Below are positions 1 through 5,914 of a stretch of DNA of 8,153 nt, piece after piece. The translations under genes were made by a program, and so were the position numbers. The DNA is from Campylobacterales bacterium (GTDB taxonomy: Bacteria > Campylobacterota > Campylobacteria > Campylobacterales > Nitratiruptoraceae). Positions within the stretch are counted from its first letter, which is position 1. Every line of letters starts with the position of its first letter. The stretch is taken from the NCBI GenBank assembly GCA_027068245.1, contig JAMOUF010000184.1, positions 1 through 8,153 on the forward strand. The letters are read 5' to 3'. The notes under the pieces were generated by a model, which ran no database searches, was not told the DNA's origin, and saw only the letters and a program-made list of their open reading frames with translations.

Positions 1-686
1 TACTTGGCTCATCATTTATAGGCCTGTTTAGTTTCTTATATGCCATTTTGCTTTCAAATATCGCTTACTACGACTCATCCTTTCAAGTGCTTTTTACGAT
101 CAATATGTCTATAGTCTTCGCCGCGCTCTTTGGAAAGGCCATACACAACCAGATAACAAGGTTTTTATTGGAAAACGAAAGGATAAAAAACCACTTTTTT
201 GACCTATCCACCACAGACTTTCTGACGGAACTTTACAACAGAAGGTATTTCAAAAACGAGTGTGAAAAGCTGCTGGAGATGGCACAAAGAAAGGGGAGCC
301 CCGTAGGGCTTATAATGCTTGATATCGACAACTTCAAACAGATAAACGACAGATACGGCCACACAAAGGGGGACGAGGTGCTAAAGGAGCTTGCTAAAAC
401 CCTGAAGGAGTCACTCAGAAAATATGACCTGATTTCACGCTATGGAGGCGAGGAGTTCGCGGTCTTTATCTTCGACGAGGAGTTTGAGAAGATAAAAAAA
501 GTGGCCGAAAACATAAGAAAAAAGATAGAGAGCATCGACATCAGTCCAAAATTCACCATCAGCCTGGGCGTAGCCTACAGCAAAAAGAGCTACGACTACG
601 CCAAACTGGTGGAAAATGCGGACAGGGCCCTTTACAGGGCCAAAAATATGGGTAAAAACAGAGTGGAGATAAATGAGGTCGATTGA
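1..686 (+). CDS. Membrane-anchored GGDEF diguanylate cyclase (partial, N-terminus outside window)
   Basis: Predicted to make cyclic di-GMP from two GTP at the inner membrane. The reading frame is open from position 3 with no stop, so the gene begins before the window; the TTG at 48 is probably not its start. The visible part starts with two hydrophobic stretches (about 3-70 and 78-143) that look like the last helices of a membrane sensor domain. A short linker leads into a GGDEF domain from about 200 to 680. The metal/substrate motif LDIDNFKQINDRYGH is at 318-362 and the active-site GGEEF at 444-458. Five residues before it, at 417-428, is RKYD, which fits the RxxD product-inhibition I-site. 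All key residues are present, so an active, feedback-inhibited cyclase is likely. The signal sensed cannot be judged because the N-terminus is missing. The end overlaps murB by 14 nt, suggesting co-transcription. Confidence 0.93.
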   Translation, partial: LGSSFIGLFSFLYAILLSNIAYYDSSFQVLFTINMSIVFAALFGKAIHNQITRFLLENERIKNHFFDLSTTDFLTELYNRRYFKNECEKLLEMAQRKGSPVGLIMLDIDNFKQINDRYGHTKGDEVLKELAKTLKESLRKYDLISRYGGEEFAVFIFDEEFEKIKKVAENIRKKIESIDISPKFTISLGVAYSKKSYDYAKLVENADRALYRAKNMGKNRVEINEVD

Positions 687-1443
687 CTTTAGCCTATACT
701 CCTCCATAAAAATAGGCCCCAAAGTCCGGGTTTTCAGGATAGAGAGTATCGACGAGGAGTTTGAGAGGTTCAAAATAGTCGGCGGCGCCAACAATATCCT
801 GGTCTCCCCCAACCCACCCCCTATGGCGGTTCTTGGAAAGAGTTTCGACTATATACGGATTGAGGGGGATGAGCTGATTATAGGTGGTGCTACGCCCACC
901 GGAAAAGTGGTCTCCTTTTGTAAAAAACACAACATATCCGGACTGGAGTTTTTAAGCCGCCTTCCAGGCACCATCGGGGGTGCTGTAAAGATGAACGCCG
1001 GGGTCAAAGAGTATGAGATAGGCTCAATGCTAAAATGGATAAGGACATATGAAGGAGTCGTTCCAAAAGAGCGGTTGAATATAACCTACAGAAACAGCGG
1101 TATTGAAAACATCGTATATGAAGCGGGATTTAAGCTTCTATCCGGATACAGCGAGGATTTGAGGCGGAGGCTGTTGAGTCTTAGGACAAACCAGCCCAAA
1201 GAGCCCAGTGCCGGTAGCTGTTTCAAAAATCCAAAGAGTGATTATGCGGGAAGACTTCTGGAGGCGGTTGGACTTAAAGGGCATAGAATCGGAGATATGG
1301 CGTTTAGCCCAATACATGCGAACTTTTTGGTAAATCTTGGAAAAGGGGACTTCTTCGACGCTCTAAAGCTTATTGAACTTGCAAAAAAAAGGGTTTTCGA
1401 GGAGTTTGGAACGGTGCTTGAAGAGGAGATTATCATTATATAG
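673..1443 (+). CDS. murB: UDP-N-acetylenolpyruvoylglucosamine reductase (MurB)
   Basis: MurB is the cytoplasmic FAD- and NADPH-dependent enzyme that reduces UDP-GlcNAc-enolpyruvate to UDP-MurNAc, the second committed step of peptidoglycan precursor synthesis. The 256-residue product carries the FAD-binding motifs VGGANNILV (residues 36-44) and LPGTIGGAVKMNAG (97-110), YRNSG (139-143), the GSCFKNP motif with the probable proton-donor Ser182, HANFLVN (215-221), and a C-terminal LEEE (249-252) expected to hold the catalytic Glu. It is much shorter than E. coli MurB (about 340) but normal for Campylobacterota. The first glycine-rich motif reads GGANN rather than the commoner GGGSN. The ATG at 673 is supported by a GGAG at 665-668, and the N-terminus (YSSIKIG) fits the family. 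Translation probably couples to the overlapping cyclase gene. The stop codon lies inside a hairpin. Confidence 0.95.
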   Translation: MRSIDFSLYSSIKIGPKVRVFRIESIDEEFERFKIVGGANNILVSPNPPPMAVLGKSFDYIRIEGDELIIGGATPTGKVVSFCKKHNISGLEFLSRLPGTIGGAVKMNAGVKEYEIGSMLKWIRTYEGVVPKERLNITYRNSGIENIVYEAGFKLLSGYSEDLRRRLLSLRTNQPKEPSAGSCFKNPKSDYAGRLLEAVGLKGHRIGDMAFSPIHANFLVNLGKGDFFDALKLIELAKKRVFEEFGTVLEEEIIII

Positions 1444-1465
1444 GGGTTTCCCCTCCCCCTATATA
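1437..1465. terminator. Perfect 10-bp inverted repeat at the murB 3' end
   Basis: TATATAGGGG (1437-1446) and CCCCTATATA (1456-1465) pair perfectly around a 9-nt loop. The left arm contains the murB stop codon. Neither strand has a good T-run after the stem, so this is not a textbook intrinsic terminator. Its place between convergent murB and tpx suggests a two-way terminator or a stem protecting the 3' end. Confidence 0.5.
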
Positions 1466-1470
1466 GCAGT

Positions 1471-1485
1471 CGGGGCCAGGCCCCG
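1471..1485. terminator. Short GC-rich hairpin between murB and tpx
   Basis: CGGGGC (1471-1476) pairs with GCCCCG (1480-1485) around a 3-nt loop, 4 nt beyond the tpx stop codon. No T-run follows on either strand. With the neighbouring 10-bp stem it forms a tandem hairpin region that probably ends transcription of both convergent genes. Confidence 0.45.
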
Positions 1486-1489
1486 TAGA

Positions 1490-2005
1490 TTAAGCGTTGG
1501 CCGCTTTTTTAGCAGCTTCCAAAGCTTCGTCGTAGTTAGGCTCTTCAGTGATTTCTGGAACCAGCTGCTTGTATACCACGTTTCCGTCTTTGTCGATAAC
1601 GAAAATCGCTCTTGCCAAAATACCTTTTAAAGGTCCTTCAGCTATTACAACGCCATATTTTTCACCAAAATCCCTGTTTCTGTAGTCGCTTGCCACAGTA
1701 AGGTTCTCAACGCCTTCTGTAGAACAGAATCTCTTGCTCGCGAAAGGAAGGTCCATAGATACCACAGTCACATCCACACCCTCGATGTTCGCCGCTTCTT
1801 CGTTGAACTTTCTCGTCTCAGTGGCACATACAGGAGTATCAAGTGAAGGAACGACTACTATCATCTGAACGTTTCCCTGTGCTCCACCTACTTTTTTCTC
1901 GGCCAAATCTGTAGTCACAACAGTGGCTTCCGGAGCTTTGGCTCCAACGTTTACTTCATTTCCCTCTAAATTTACCGGATTTCCTTTTAGTGTAACAGTT
2001 GCCAT
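1490..2005 (-). CDS. tpx: Thiol peroxidase (Tpx, atypical 2-Cys peroxiredoxin)
   Basis: Tpx reduces hydrogen and alkyl hydroperoxides using thioredoxin as electron donor. The 171-residue product has the Tpx active site PSLDTPVC with peroxidatic Cys60 and Thr57, the conserved Arg132, and resolving Cys94 in RFCSTEG. The 34-residue Cys spacing is that of the Tpx subfamily. I chose the ATG at 2005 rather than the in-frame ATG at 2023: an ideal AAGGAGG lies 5 nt before it, inside what would be codons of the longer form, and MATVTLKGN is the usual Tpx N-terminus. The gene has its own -10 box and leader hairpin, so it is probably transcribed independently of the upstream tsaD, though no terminator separates them. 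A strong ribosome site suggests high expression. Confidence 0.96.
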   Translation of the reverse strand: MATVTLKGNPVNLEGNEVNVGAKAPEATVVTTDLAEKKVGGAQGNVQMIVVVPSLDTPVCATETRKFNEEAANIEGVDVTVVSMDLPFASKRFCSTEGVENLTVASDYRNRDFGEKYGVVIAEGPLKGILARAIFVIDKDGNVVYKQLVPEITEEPNYDEALEAAKKAANA

Positions 2006-2010
2006 TGCAA

Positions 2011-2017
2011 CCTCCTT
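2011..2017 (-). promoter_or_regulatory. Strong ribosome binding site deciding the tpx start
   Basis: The minus strand reads AAGGAGG 5 nt before the ATG at 2005. It overlaps the first codons of the alternative start at 2023, which argues against that longer form. Confidence 0.85.
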
Positions 2018-2031
2018 TTTCATATGTTTTT

Positions 2032-2049
2032 AAGCGCCAAAAAGCGCTT
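2032..2049 (-). promoter_or_regulatory. Perfect inverted repeat (leader hairpin or operator) of tpx
   Basis: AAGCGC (2032-2037) and GCGCTT (2044-2049) form a perfect 6-bp inverted repeat with a 6-nt spacer. It lies between the tpx -10 box and the ribosome site, starting about 3 nt after the predicted transcription start. It could be a 5'-terminal mRNA hairpin or a repressor site; the sequence does not decide which. Confidence 0.5.
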
Positions 2050-2058
2050 GATGATAAA

Positions 2059-2064
2059 ATTATA
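2059..2064 (-). promoter_or_regulatory. Predicted -10 box of tpx
   Basis: A consensus TATAAT on the minus strand sits 53 nt before the tpx start codon, with T-rich sequence upstream and no TTGACA-like -35 box. That is usual for sigma-70 promoters in Campylobacterota. Predicted transcription start is near 2052. Confidence 0.6.
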
Positions 2065-2122
2065 ACTAATTGGGATAAAATTACTCCTATTTGTAGCCGT
2101 TAGAGATATTTATAAGTTTTTT

Positions 2123-3112
2123 TTAAGTAAAACAGCTTTTTGGCAGCACCTTGAGCTCTTTGGGGTCGATAAAATCGCCGGCTTTGTAAGCCTCTATGGC
2201 GGCCCTTCCTATCATGGCCGCGTTGTCGGAGCAAAACTCCATCTTCGCAAACTCCAGACCCAAACCCTTTTCGCCGCAGAGCTTTTCAAATTTATCTCTT
2301 AGATAGAGATTGGCACTGGCGCCGCCTACTATGGCGAAATCTCTTGGCTCCAGCTTTTCGCATACGCTTTTGCTCTTTTGCAACAGATGCGTCACCGCCG
2401 CCTTTTGGAACGAGGCCGCAATATCCGCCATATCCTTTTGGCTAAGGTTTTTTAGCTCCCCGATAGCCAGCCGCACGGCGTTTTTGAGTCCGGAAAAGCT
2501 GAAAGCAAGTTTTTTGGAGTTTTTCAAAGGCACCGGAAAATCGAACCTGTTCTCATCCCCTTCCCTGGCAAGTCTCTCTATAACAGGGCCGCCCGGATAC
2601 CCAAGTCCCATCATCTTGGCGACCTTGTCGAAACTCTCTCCGAAACTGTCATCAAGAGTAGTAGCCAAAACCTCCATATCCTTATACCCCTTCACATCCA
2701 AAATCATCGTATGTCCGCCACTTACCAAAAGCACCCTCTTTGGCAACCGCTCCTTTTGTTCTATGAACAAAGAGTAGATATGGCCCACCAGGTGATTTAC
2801 GCCAATGAGCGGAACGCCCAGCCCCATACTCAAAGCCTTCGCCATCATAACCCCCTCCATAAGCGTAACGGACAGCCCCGGCTCGTTCGTAACGGCCACC
2901 GCTTTTATATGCGGCAAAAACTCCCTTGCCTCCTCCAAAATTTTAGGCAAAGCCTCGGCGTGGAGACGGCTGGCAAGTTCCGGTACGACACCGCCATACC
3001 TGCTGTGCTCCAGCTCCTGGGAAATCTTTTTGTGAAAGTGAAGTTTAAAATCACCGATTCCCGTAATGGCGATGGAGCTGTCGTCGCAGCTGCTTTCGAT
3101 ACTCAAAATCAT
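2123..3112 (-). CDS. tsaD: tRNA N6-adenosine threonylcarbamoyltransferase (TsaD/Gcp/YgjD)
   Basis: TsaD transfers the threonylcarbamoyl group from threonylcarbamoyl-AMP to A37 of ANN-decoding tRNAs, working with TsaB, TsaC and TsaE in the cytoplasm. The 329-residue protein is an ASKHA-fold member with the N-terminal phosphate loop IESSCDDSS (5-13), metal ligands His107 and His111 in NHLVGH, SGGHT (131-135), GYPGGP (171-176), [10 protein letters not shown] (204-213), GGASAN (263-268) and the third metal ligand Asp296 in CSDNAAMIG. Length is normal and no key residue is missing. The ATG at 3112 has a GGAG 5 nt upstream and a TGATATAAT extended -10 box at 3139-3147. The stop codon falls in a run of eight T (plus strand, 2117-2124). 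The nearest gene downstream in the same direction is tpx; older names link the family to a glycoprotease, which is no longer accepted. Confidence 0.96.
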   Translation of the reverse strand: MILSIESSCDDSSIAITGIGDFKLHFHKKISQELEHSRYGGVVPELASRLHAEALPKILEEAREFLPHIKAVAVTNEPGLSVTLMEGVMMAKALSMGLGVPLIGVNHLVGHIYSLFIEQKERLPKRVLLVSGGHTMILDVKGYKDMEVLATTLDDSFGESFDKVAKMMGLGYPGGPVIERLAREGDENRFDFPVPLKNSKKLAFSFSGLKNAVRLAIGELKNLSQKDMADIAASFQKAAVTHLLQKSKSVCEKLEPRDFAIVGGASANLYLRDKFEKLCGEKGLGLEFAKMEFCSDNAAMIGRAAIEAYKAGDFIDPKELKVLPKSCFT

Positions 3113-3123
3113 AAAAACTCCGC

Positions 3124-3129
3124 TATAAT
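3124..3129 (+). promoter_or_regulatory. Predicted -10 box for the 87-aa membrane protein gene
   Basis: TATAAT on the plus strand, 28 nt before the ATG at 3158, giving a predicted transcription start near 3136. It lies in the tsaD leader, and any -35 contact would fall over the tsaD start codon. Confidence 0.5.
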
Positions 3130-3138
3130 TTTTTACCG

Positions 3139-3147
3139 ATTATATCA
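3139..3147 (-). promoter_or_regulatory. Predicted extended -10 promoter of tsaD
   Basis: The minus strand reads TGATATAAT, a full extended -10 match, 26 nt before the tsaD start. Predicted start is near 3132, leaving a leader of about 20 nt. It faces the plus-strand -10 box, so the two start sites would overlap. Confidence 0.6.
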
Positions 3148-3157
3148 AGGAAGCTTT

Positions 3158-3421
3158 ATGAAGACAACTCCCTCTGTGGTTATCCGGATAGCTTTATGGC
3201 TGATTTTGCTCTTTGGAGGGGCGGCGTTGGCTATATATCTGGATTTGAGATATTTTAAGGAGCTGCTCTTTTCACCCCTGTTTCACATTATCACTTTTTT
3301 TATGGGTATCGGCATTTTAAAACTTGCCTTCAACGCGGCCGCAAAAGGTGGTAGGGAGCTTGCCAAAAAGACTCCCCCTTATCCAAAAAACCTCGAATGT
3401 TTAAAGCGGCTTTTCCTCTGA
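3158..3421 (+). CDS. Small two-helix membrane protein, possible shortened isoprenylcysteine methyltransferase-like protein
   Basis: An 87-residue protein of unknown function. It has two predicted membrane helices (about residues 8-27 and 38-58) and a basic tail (KGGRELAKK). The ATG at 3158 has an AAGGAAG ribosome site 4 nt upstream and a TATAAT box at 3124, so it looks expressed. The frame is also open upstream through antisense tsaD, but that part is only shadow coding. The helix pattern and the GRELAK segment remind me, from memory only, of the N-terminus of longer Campylobacterota proteins annotated as isoprenylcysteine carboxyl methyltransferase-like. If so, the S-adenosylmethionine-binding part is absent. 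No continuation is visible downstream, where the DNA is antisense to the lipoprotein gene, which this gene overlaps tail-to-tail by 21 nt. Confidence 0.7.
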   Translation: MKTTPSVVIRIALWLILLFGGAALAIYLDLRYFKELLFSPLFHIITFFMGIGILKLAFNAAAKGGRELAKKTPPYPKNLECLKRLFL

Positions 3422-4117
3422 GTCCTCGATATCCGCCTCAATCGCATCCTCATCGGTTTTACCGATTTTTTTCACATCACCCCCATCCCCTTTCAAAACC
3501 CCAAGTAGTCTTTGCTCCTGCTGAGGGGTCAGCTTGCCCTCGGCGATGGTATCTATGATTTTGTTGGCTATGGCCACCTTGGCCTCTCTCTCTTTGGCCC
3601 TGAAATATTTATCCAGATTATCCCTGTAGGCTATAAGTTTGTCCTGTCTTTTTTTATACATATACAAAATCACCAAAGCGGCCGCCAGAATCAGCAAAAA
3701 GCCTATTAACGAGAAGAGCAGAAATTCCTTTTTCAACTCCAGCTCCTTCTGGGCTATGAGTTTTTGGTTCTCAAGCTCCACAGCCTCTTTTTTGGATTTT
3801 AGCTCCAGCTCCTTGAGCTTGTATTTTTGCTCCAGCCGGCTTAGGGCCAGGGCCTGCTGGGCTTTGATTTTAGCAAGCTCTATCTCCTTTTCTTTTTGTG
3901 TTTTGGCCTGTTGCAAAGCGAGCTTTTCAACCCTCTCTTGCATCTTCGTCAATAAAATCTCCTTTTGACGGTTGGCCTCCTCTTTGGCTTTTAAAAGTTT
4001 TGAGTCTATCATCGCTCTTTTTTGCTCCAGCTCGTCCATCTTTTTATCTTTAAGCGCACTATCCAGACCGCATCCGGATAGCAAAAACACCAGAAAAAGA
4101 TTAAATACCCTTAACAT
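3401..4117 (-). CDS. Lipoprotein with long coiled coil and internal membrane helix, function unknown
   Basis: A 238-residue protein I do not recognise. It begins with a short lipoprotein signal peptide ending in the lipobox LLSGC, with Cys16 as the predicted lipidated residue. Residues 24-131 are almost entirely Lys/Glu/Gln/Leu-rich and look like one continuous helix or coiled coil, including a repeated KELELK motif at 102-107 and 124-129. A clear membrane helix follows at about 132-154, then a basic flank (KKRQDK) that places the C-terminus in the cytoplasm by the positive-inside rule. The tail has a helical part ending in a LTPQQEQRLLGVL segment, then an acidic end. Gly follows the Cys, so there is no Asp +2 inner-membrane retention signal. 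It is last in the operon and overlaps dxr by 17 nt; GAGGT lies 8 nt before the ATG. Confidence 0.88.
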   Translation of the reverse strand: MLRVFNLFLVFLLSGCGLDSALKDKKMDELEQKRAMIDSKLLKAKEEANRQKEILLTKMQERVEKLALQQAKTQKEKEIELAKIKAQQALALSRLEQKYKLKELELKSKKEAVELENQKLIAQKELELKKEFLLFSLIGFLLILAAALVILYMYKKRQDKLIAYRDNLDKYFRAKEREAKVAIANKIIDTIAEGKLTPQQEQRLLGVLKGDGGDVKKIGKTDEDAIEADIEDSEEKPL

Positions 4118-5168
4118 ACTCTCTCACCTCTTTGTCAATCTCGAAAACATCCTCCAGCCTCTTAATATCTTGTTTTTTAAAACGCTCAAAAGCCTGGATT
4201 ATCTTTTTGGGTATGTCGAAAAACCCGATACGCCCCTCTTTGAACTCCTCTATGGCAACCTCGTTGGCCGCATTTACCACAACCCCCATATCCGGATGGG
4301 CCAAAAGCTCCTCCTTGATTTTCCAGATGGGGTATCTCTTTTGGTCTATCGGTGAAAACCTGAGTGAGATATCGGTAAAATCCACTGGCTCTACAATCTC
4401 TTTTTCCACCCTCTTCAACAGCGCCCAGGCGATGGGAAGCCTCATATCGGCGCGGCTGGCGTGAAGCGTAGTGGAGCCGTCGGCAAACTGGATGAGGGCG
4501 TGGACTATAGAGTTTCTCTCTATCAAAGCATCCAGGTTTTTACACCCAAAGAGCCAGTAGGCCTCCAGCAGCTCGAAAAGTTTGTTTACCATCGTGGCAC
4601 TGTCTATGGTGATTTTATATCCCATCGACCAGTTTGGATGGTTCAACGCCTCTTTGAAGGTGGCTCTTTTTATCCTCTCCACCTCCCAGTCCCTAAAGGC
4701 CCCGCCACTTGCCGTTATAACCATCTTGGAGACCTTTTTGCCGTTTAAAAGATACCAAAGCCCAAAATGCTCGCTGTCGATTGGGGTAATTTTGGTGCGG
4801 TCTATAAATTTTCCGGCCACCACCAAAGACTCCTTGTTCGCCAGGGCCACCTCCTTTCCAAGCTCGATGGAGGTCAAAGTCGGCCTTAGCCCCAAAAAAC
4901 CCACCAGCGCGTTTACCACAATAGAGCTTTTGGCCATCTTTATAGCCTCTATTATCCCCTCTTCACCCCACAAAACCACGGGAGCGTCGATAAGTTCGGC
5001 ATCCTCTTTTTTAGCCACCGTCACGATTTTGGGCCCAAATCGCTCTATCTGTTTTTTAAGCAGCTCGATATTGCTTCCGGCCACCAAAACCTCGACATCC
5101 AAACCGAACTCCTCTGCGATGCTGAGGGTATTTGTGCCTATACTGCCGGTTGAGCCCAAAACTATCAT
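4101..5168 (-). CDS. dxr: 1-deoxy-D-xylulose 5-phosphate reductoisomerase (DXR/IspC)
   Basis: DXR converts DXP to 2-C-methyl-D-erythritol 4-phosphate using NADPH and a divalent metal. This is the committed step of the non-mevalonate isoprenoid pathway that feeds undecaprenyl phosphate and quinones, and it is the target of fosmidomycin. The 355-residue protein has the NADPH motif GSTGSIG (5-11), LANKESL with Lys112, metal ligands Asp131 and Glu133 in IDSEHFG, His177 in NHPNWSMG, Asn195/Lys196 and the third metal ligand Glu199 in MVNKLFE, and DMRLPIAWAL (241-250). It is slightly shorter than the E. coli enzyme (398) but complete, and the usual N-terminus is preserved. Its ATG overlaps the cdsA stop as ATGA, with an AGAGGG ribosome site 5 nt upstream inside cdsA, which indicates translational coupling. 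Confidence 0.97.
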   Translation of the reverse strand: MIVLGSTGSIGTNTLSIAEEFGLDVEVLVAGSNIELLKKQIERFGPKIVTVAKKEDAELIDAPVVLWGEEGIIEAIKMAKSSIVVNALVGFLGLRPTLTSIELGKEVALANKESLVVAGKFIDRTKITPIDSEHFGLWYLLNGKKVSKMVITASGGAFRDWEVERIKRATFKEALNHPNWSMGYKITIDSATMVNKLFELLEAYWLFGCKNLDALIERNSIVHALIQFADGSTTLHASRADMRLPIAWALLKRVEKEIVEPVDFTDISLRFSPIDQKRYPIWKIKEELLAHPDMGVVVNAANEVAIEEFKEGRIGFFDIPKKIIQAFERFKKQDIKRLEDVFEIDKEVREYVKGI

Positions 5169-5905
5169 AAAAGCCCTCTAAGAAGTATCACCATGGAAGG
5201 GGCGGCGAACAGATAGCCATCGACTCTGTCCAAAACGCCGCCATGTCCGGGAAGTATGTTGCCGCTGTCTTTGACCCCGGCCCTTCTTTTCAGATAGCTC
5301 TCGAACAGGTCCCCAAAAACGGAGGCAACGGATACCAGCAGCGATATAACCACGCTAAAGGCCGTATCCACCAAAACAAGCCCATAGTAGCTTCCGGCAA
5401 CGGTGGCTATAAGCACTCCGCCTATAACCCCCTCCCATGTCTTGTTGGGTGAGGTATCGCAAAATTTCCTCCGTCCAAAGGCCTTTCCCACAAAGTACGC
5501 CCCGATATCGGTAAGCGCCACTATGATAACCAGCCATATGAGCGCATCCATCCCAAAGTCTTTATACAAAGAGAGCAAAAACAGAAAACTGGCCGCCGGA
5601 TACAAAAAAGGAAGAAAGTTCTTTGTGTCGTAATCCTTGTGATAGGCCAAAAAAGAGGCGAATATTATCGCCACCACGAAAAAGAGGTCGTCCGGATTGG
5701 GATAGAAGGCTGCCACCACCCATAAAATCAGAGCCCAGAAGTAGAGGTTGTTGTGCTCCTTCATCCCGTAAAGGTTCAAAGCCTCGTAAAAGGCGAAGAG
5801 GTATATCACACCAAAAAAGGCCCATGTGAGCCAGAAACTGTCAACCCACGCTATCAACGCCACAACTGCTATCAAAACGGCGCCCGTTATAAATCTTTTT
5901 GCCAT
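5165..5905 (-). CDS. cdsA: Phosphatidate cytidylyltransferase (CDP-diglyceride synthase)
   Basis: CdsA makes CDP-diacylglycerol from phosphatidic acid and CTP at the inner membrane, the branch point to phosphatidylethanolamine, phosphatidylglycerol and cardiolipin. The 246-residue protein is almost entirely hydrophobic, with roughly seven or eight membrane helices. It carries the family signature in full: SYLKRR, then KDSGNILPGHGG, then DRVD (residues 203-229), with the catalytic metal-site Asp226 and Asp229. It also has TDIGAYFVGKAFGR (132-145) and SPNKTWEG (152-159). The ATG at 5905 has AAAGGA 5 nt upstream, which overlaps the stop codon of the NFACT gene; the intergenic gap is only 9 nt. 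In many bacteria cdsA is next to dxr and uppS; here uppS is not in the window. Confidence 0.96.
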   Translation of the reverse strand: MAKRFITGAVLIAVVALIAWVDSFWLTWAFFGVIYLFAFYEALNLYGMKEHNNLYFWALILWVVAAFYPNPDDLFFVVAIIFASFLAYHKDYDTKNFLPFLYPAASFLFLLSLYKDFGMDALIWLVIIVALTDIGAYFVGKAFGRRKFCDTSPNKTWEGVIGGVLIATVAGSYYGLVLVDTAFSVVISLLVSVASVFGDLFESYLKRRAGVKDSGNILPGHGGVLDRVDGYLFAAPSMVILLRGLL

Positions 5906-5914
5906 AGATATCCT

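Noticed and set aside
435..812. Open frame of 125 codons on the minus strand across the cyclase/murB junction
   Set aside because: Shadow of two well-supported plus-strand genes.
2006..2023. Longer tpx form starting at the in-frame ATG at 2023
   Set aside because: The extra codons contain the AAGGAGG ribosome site for the ATG at 2005, and the family N-terminus begins at MATVTLKGN.
2050..2066. Possible PerR-type box around the tpx -10 region
   Set aside because: Only one half (TTATAAT) matches; the other half does not mirror it, so it is explained by the -10 box alone.
2117..2124. Run of eight T at the tsaD stop codon as a terminator or frameshift site
   Set aside because: No stem precedes it on either strand and the reading frame ends normally at the family length.
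2711..3157. Upstream part of the open frame leading into the 87-residue protein
   Set aside because: It is antisense to conserved tsaD codons. The -10 box and ribosome site sit just before the ATG at 3158.
3738..3814. Repeated CTCCAGCTCCTT stretches
   Set aside because: They encode the repeated KELELK heptad pieces of the coiled coil and need no separate explanation.
4582..5181. Open frame of 199 codons on the plus strand
   Set aside because: It lies entirely opposite dxr, whose motifs are intact; the composition is that of a reverse-strand shadow.
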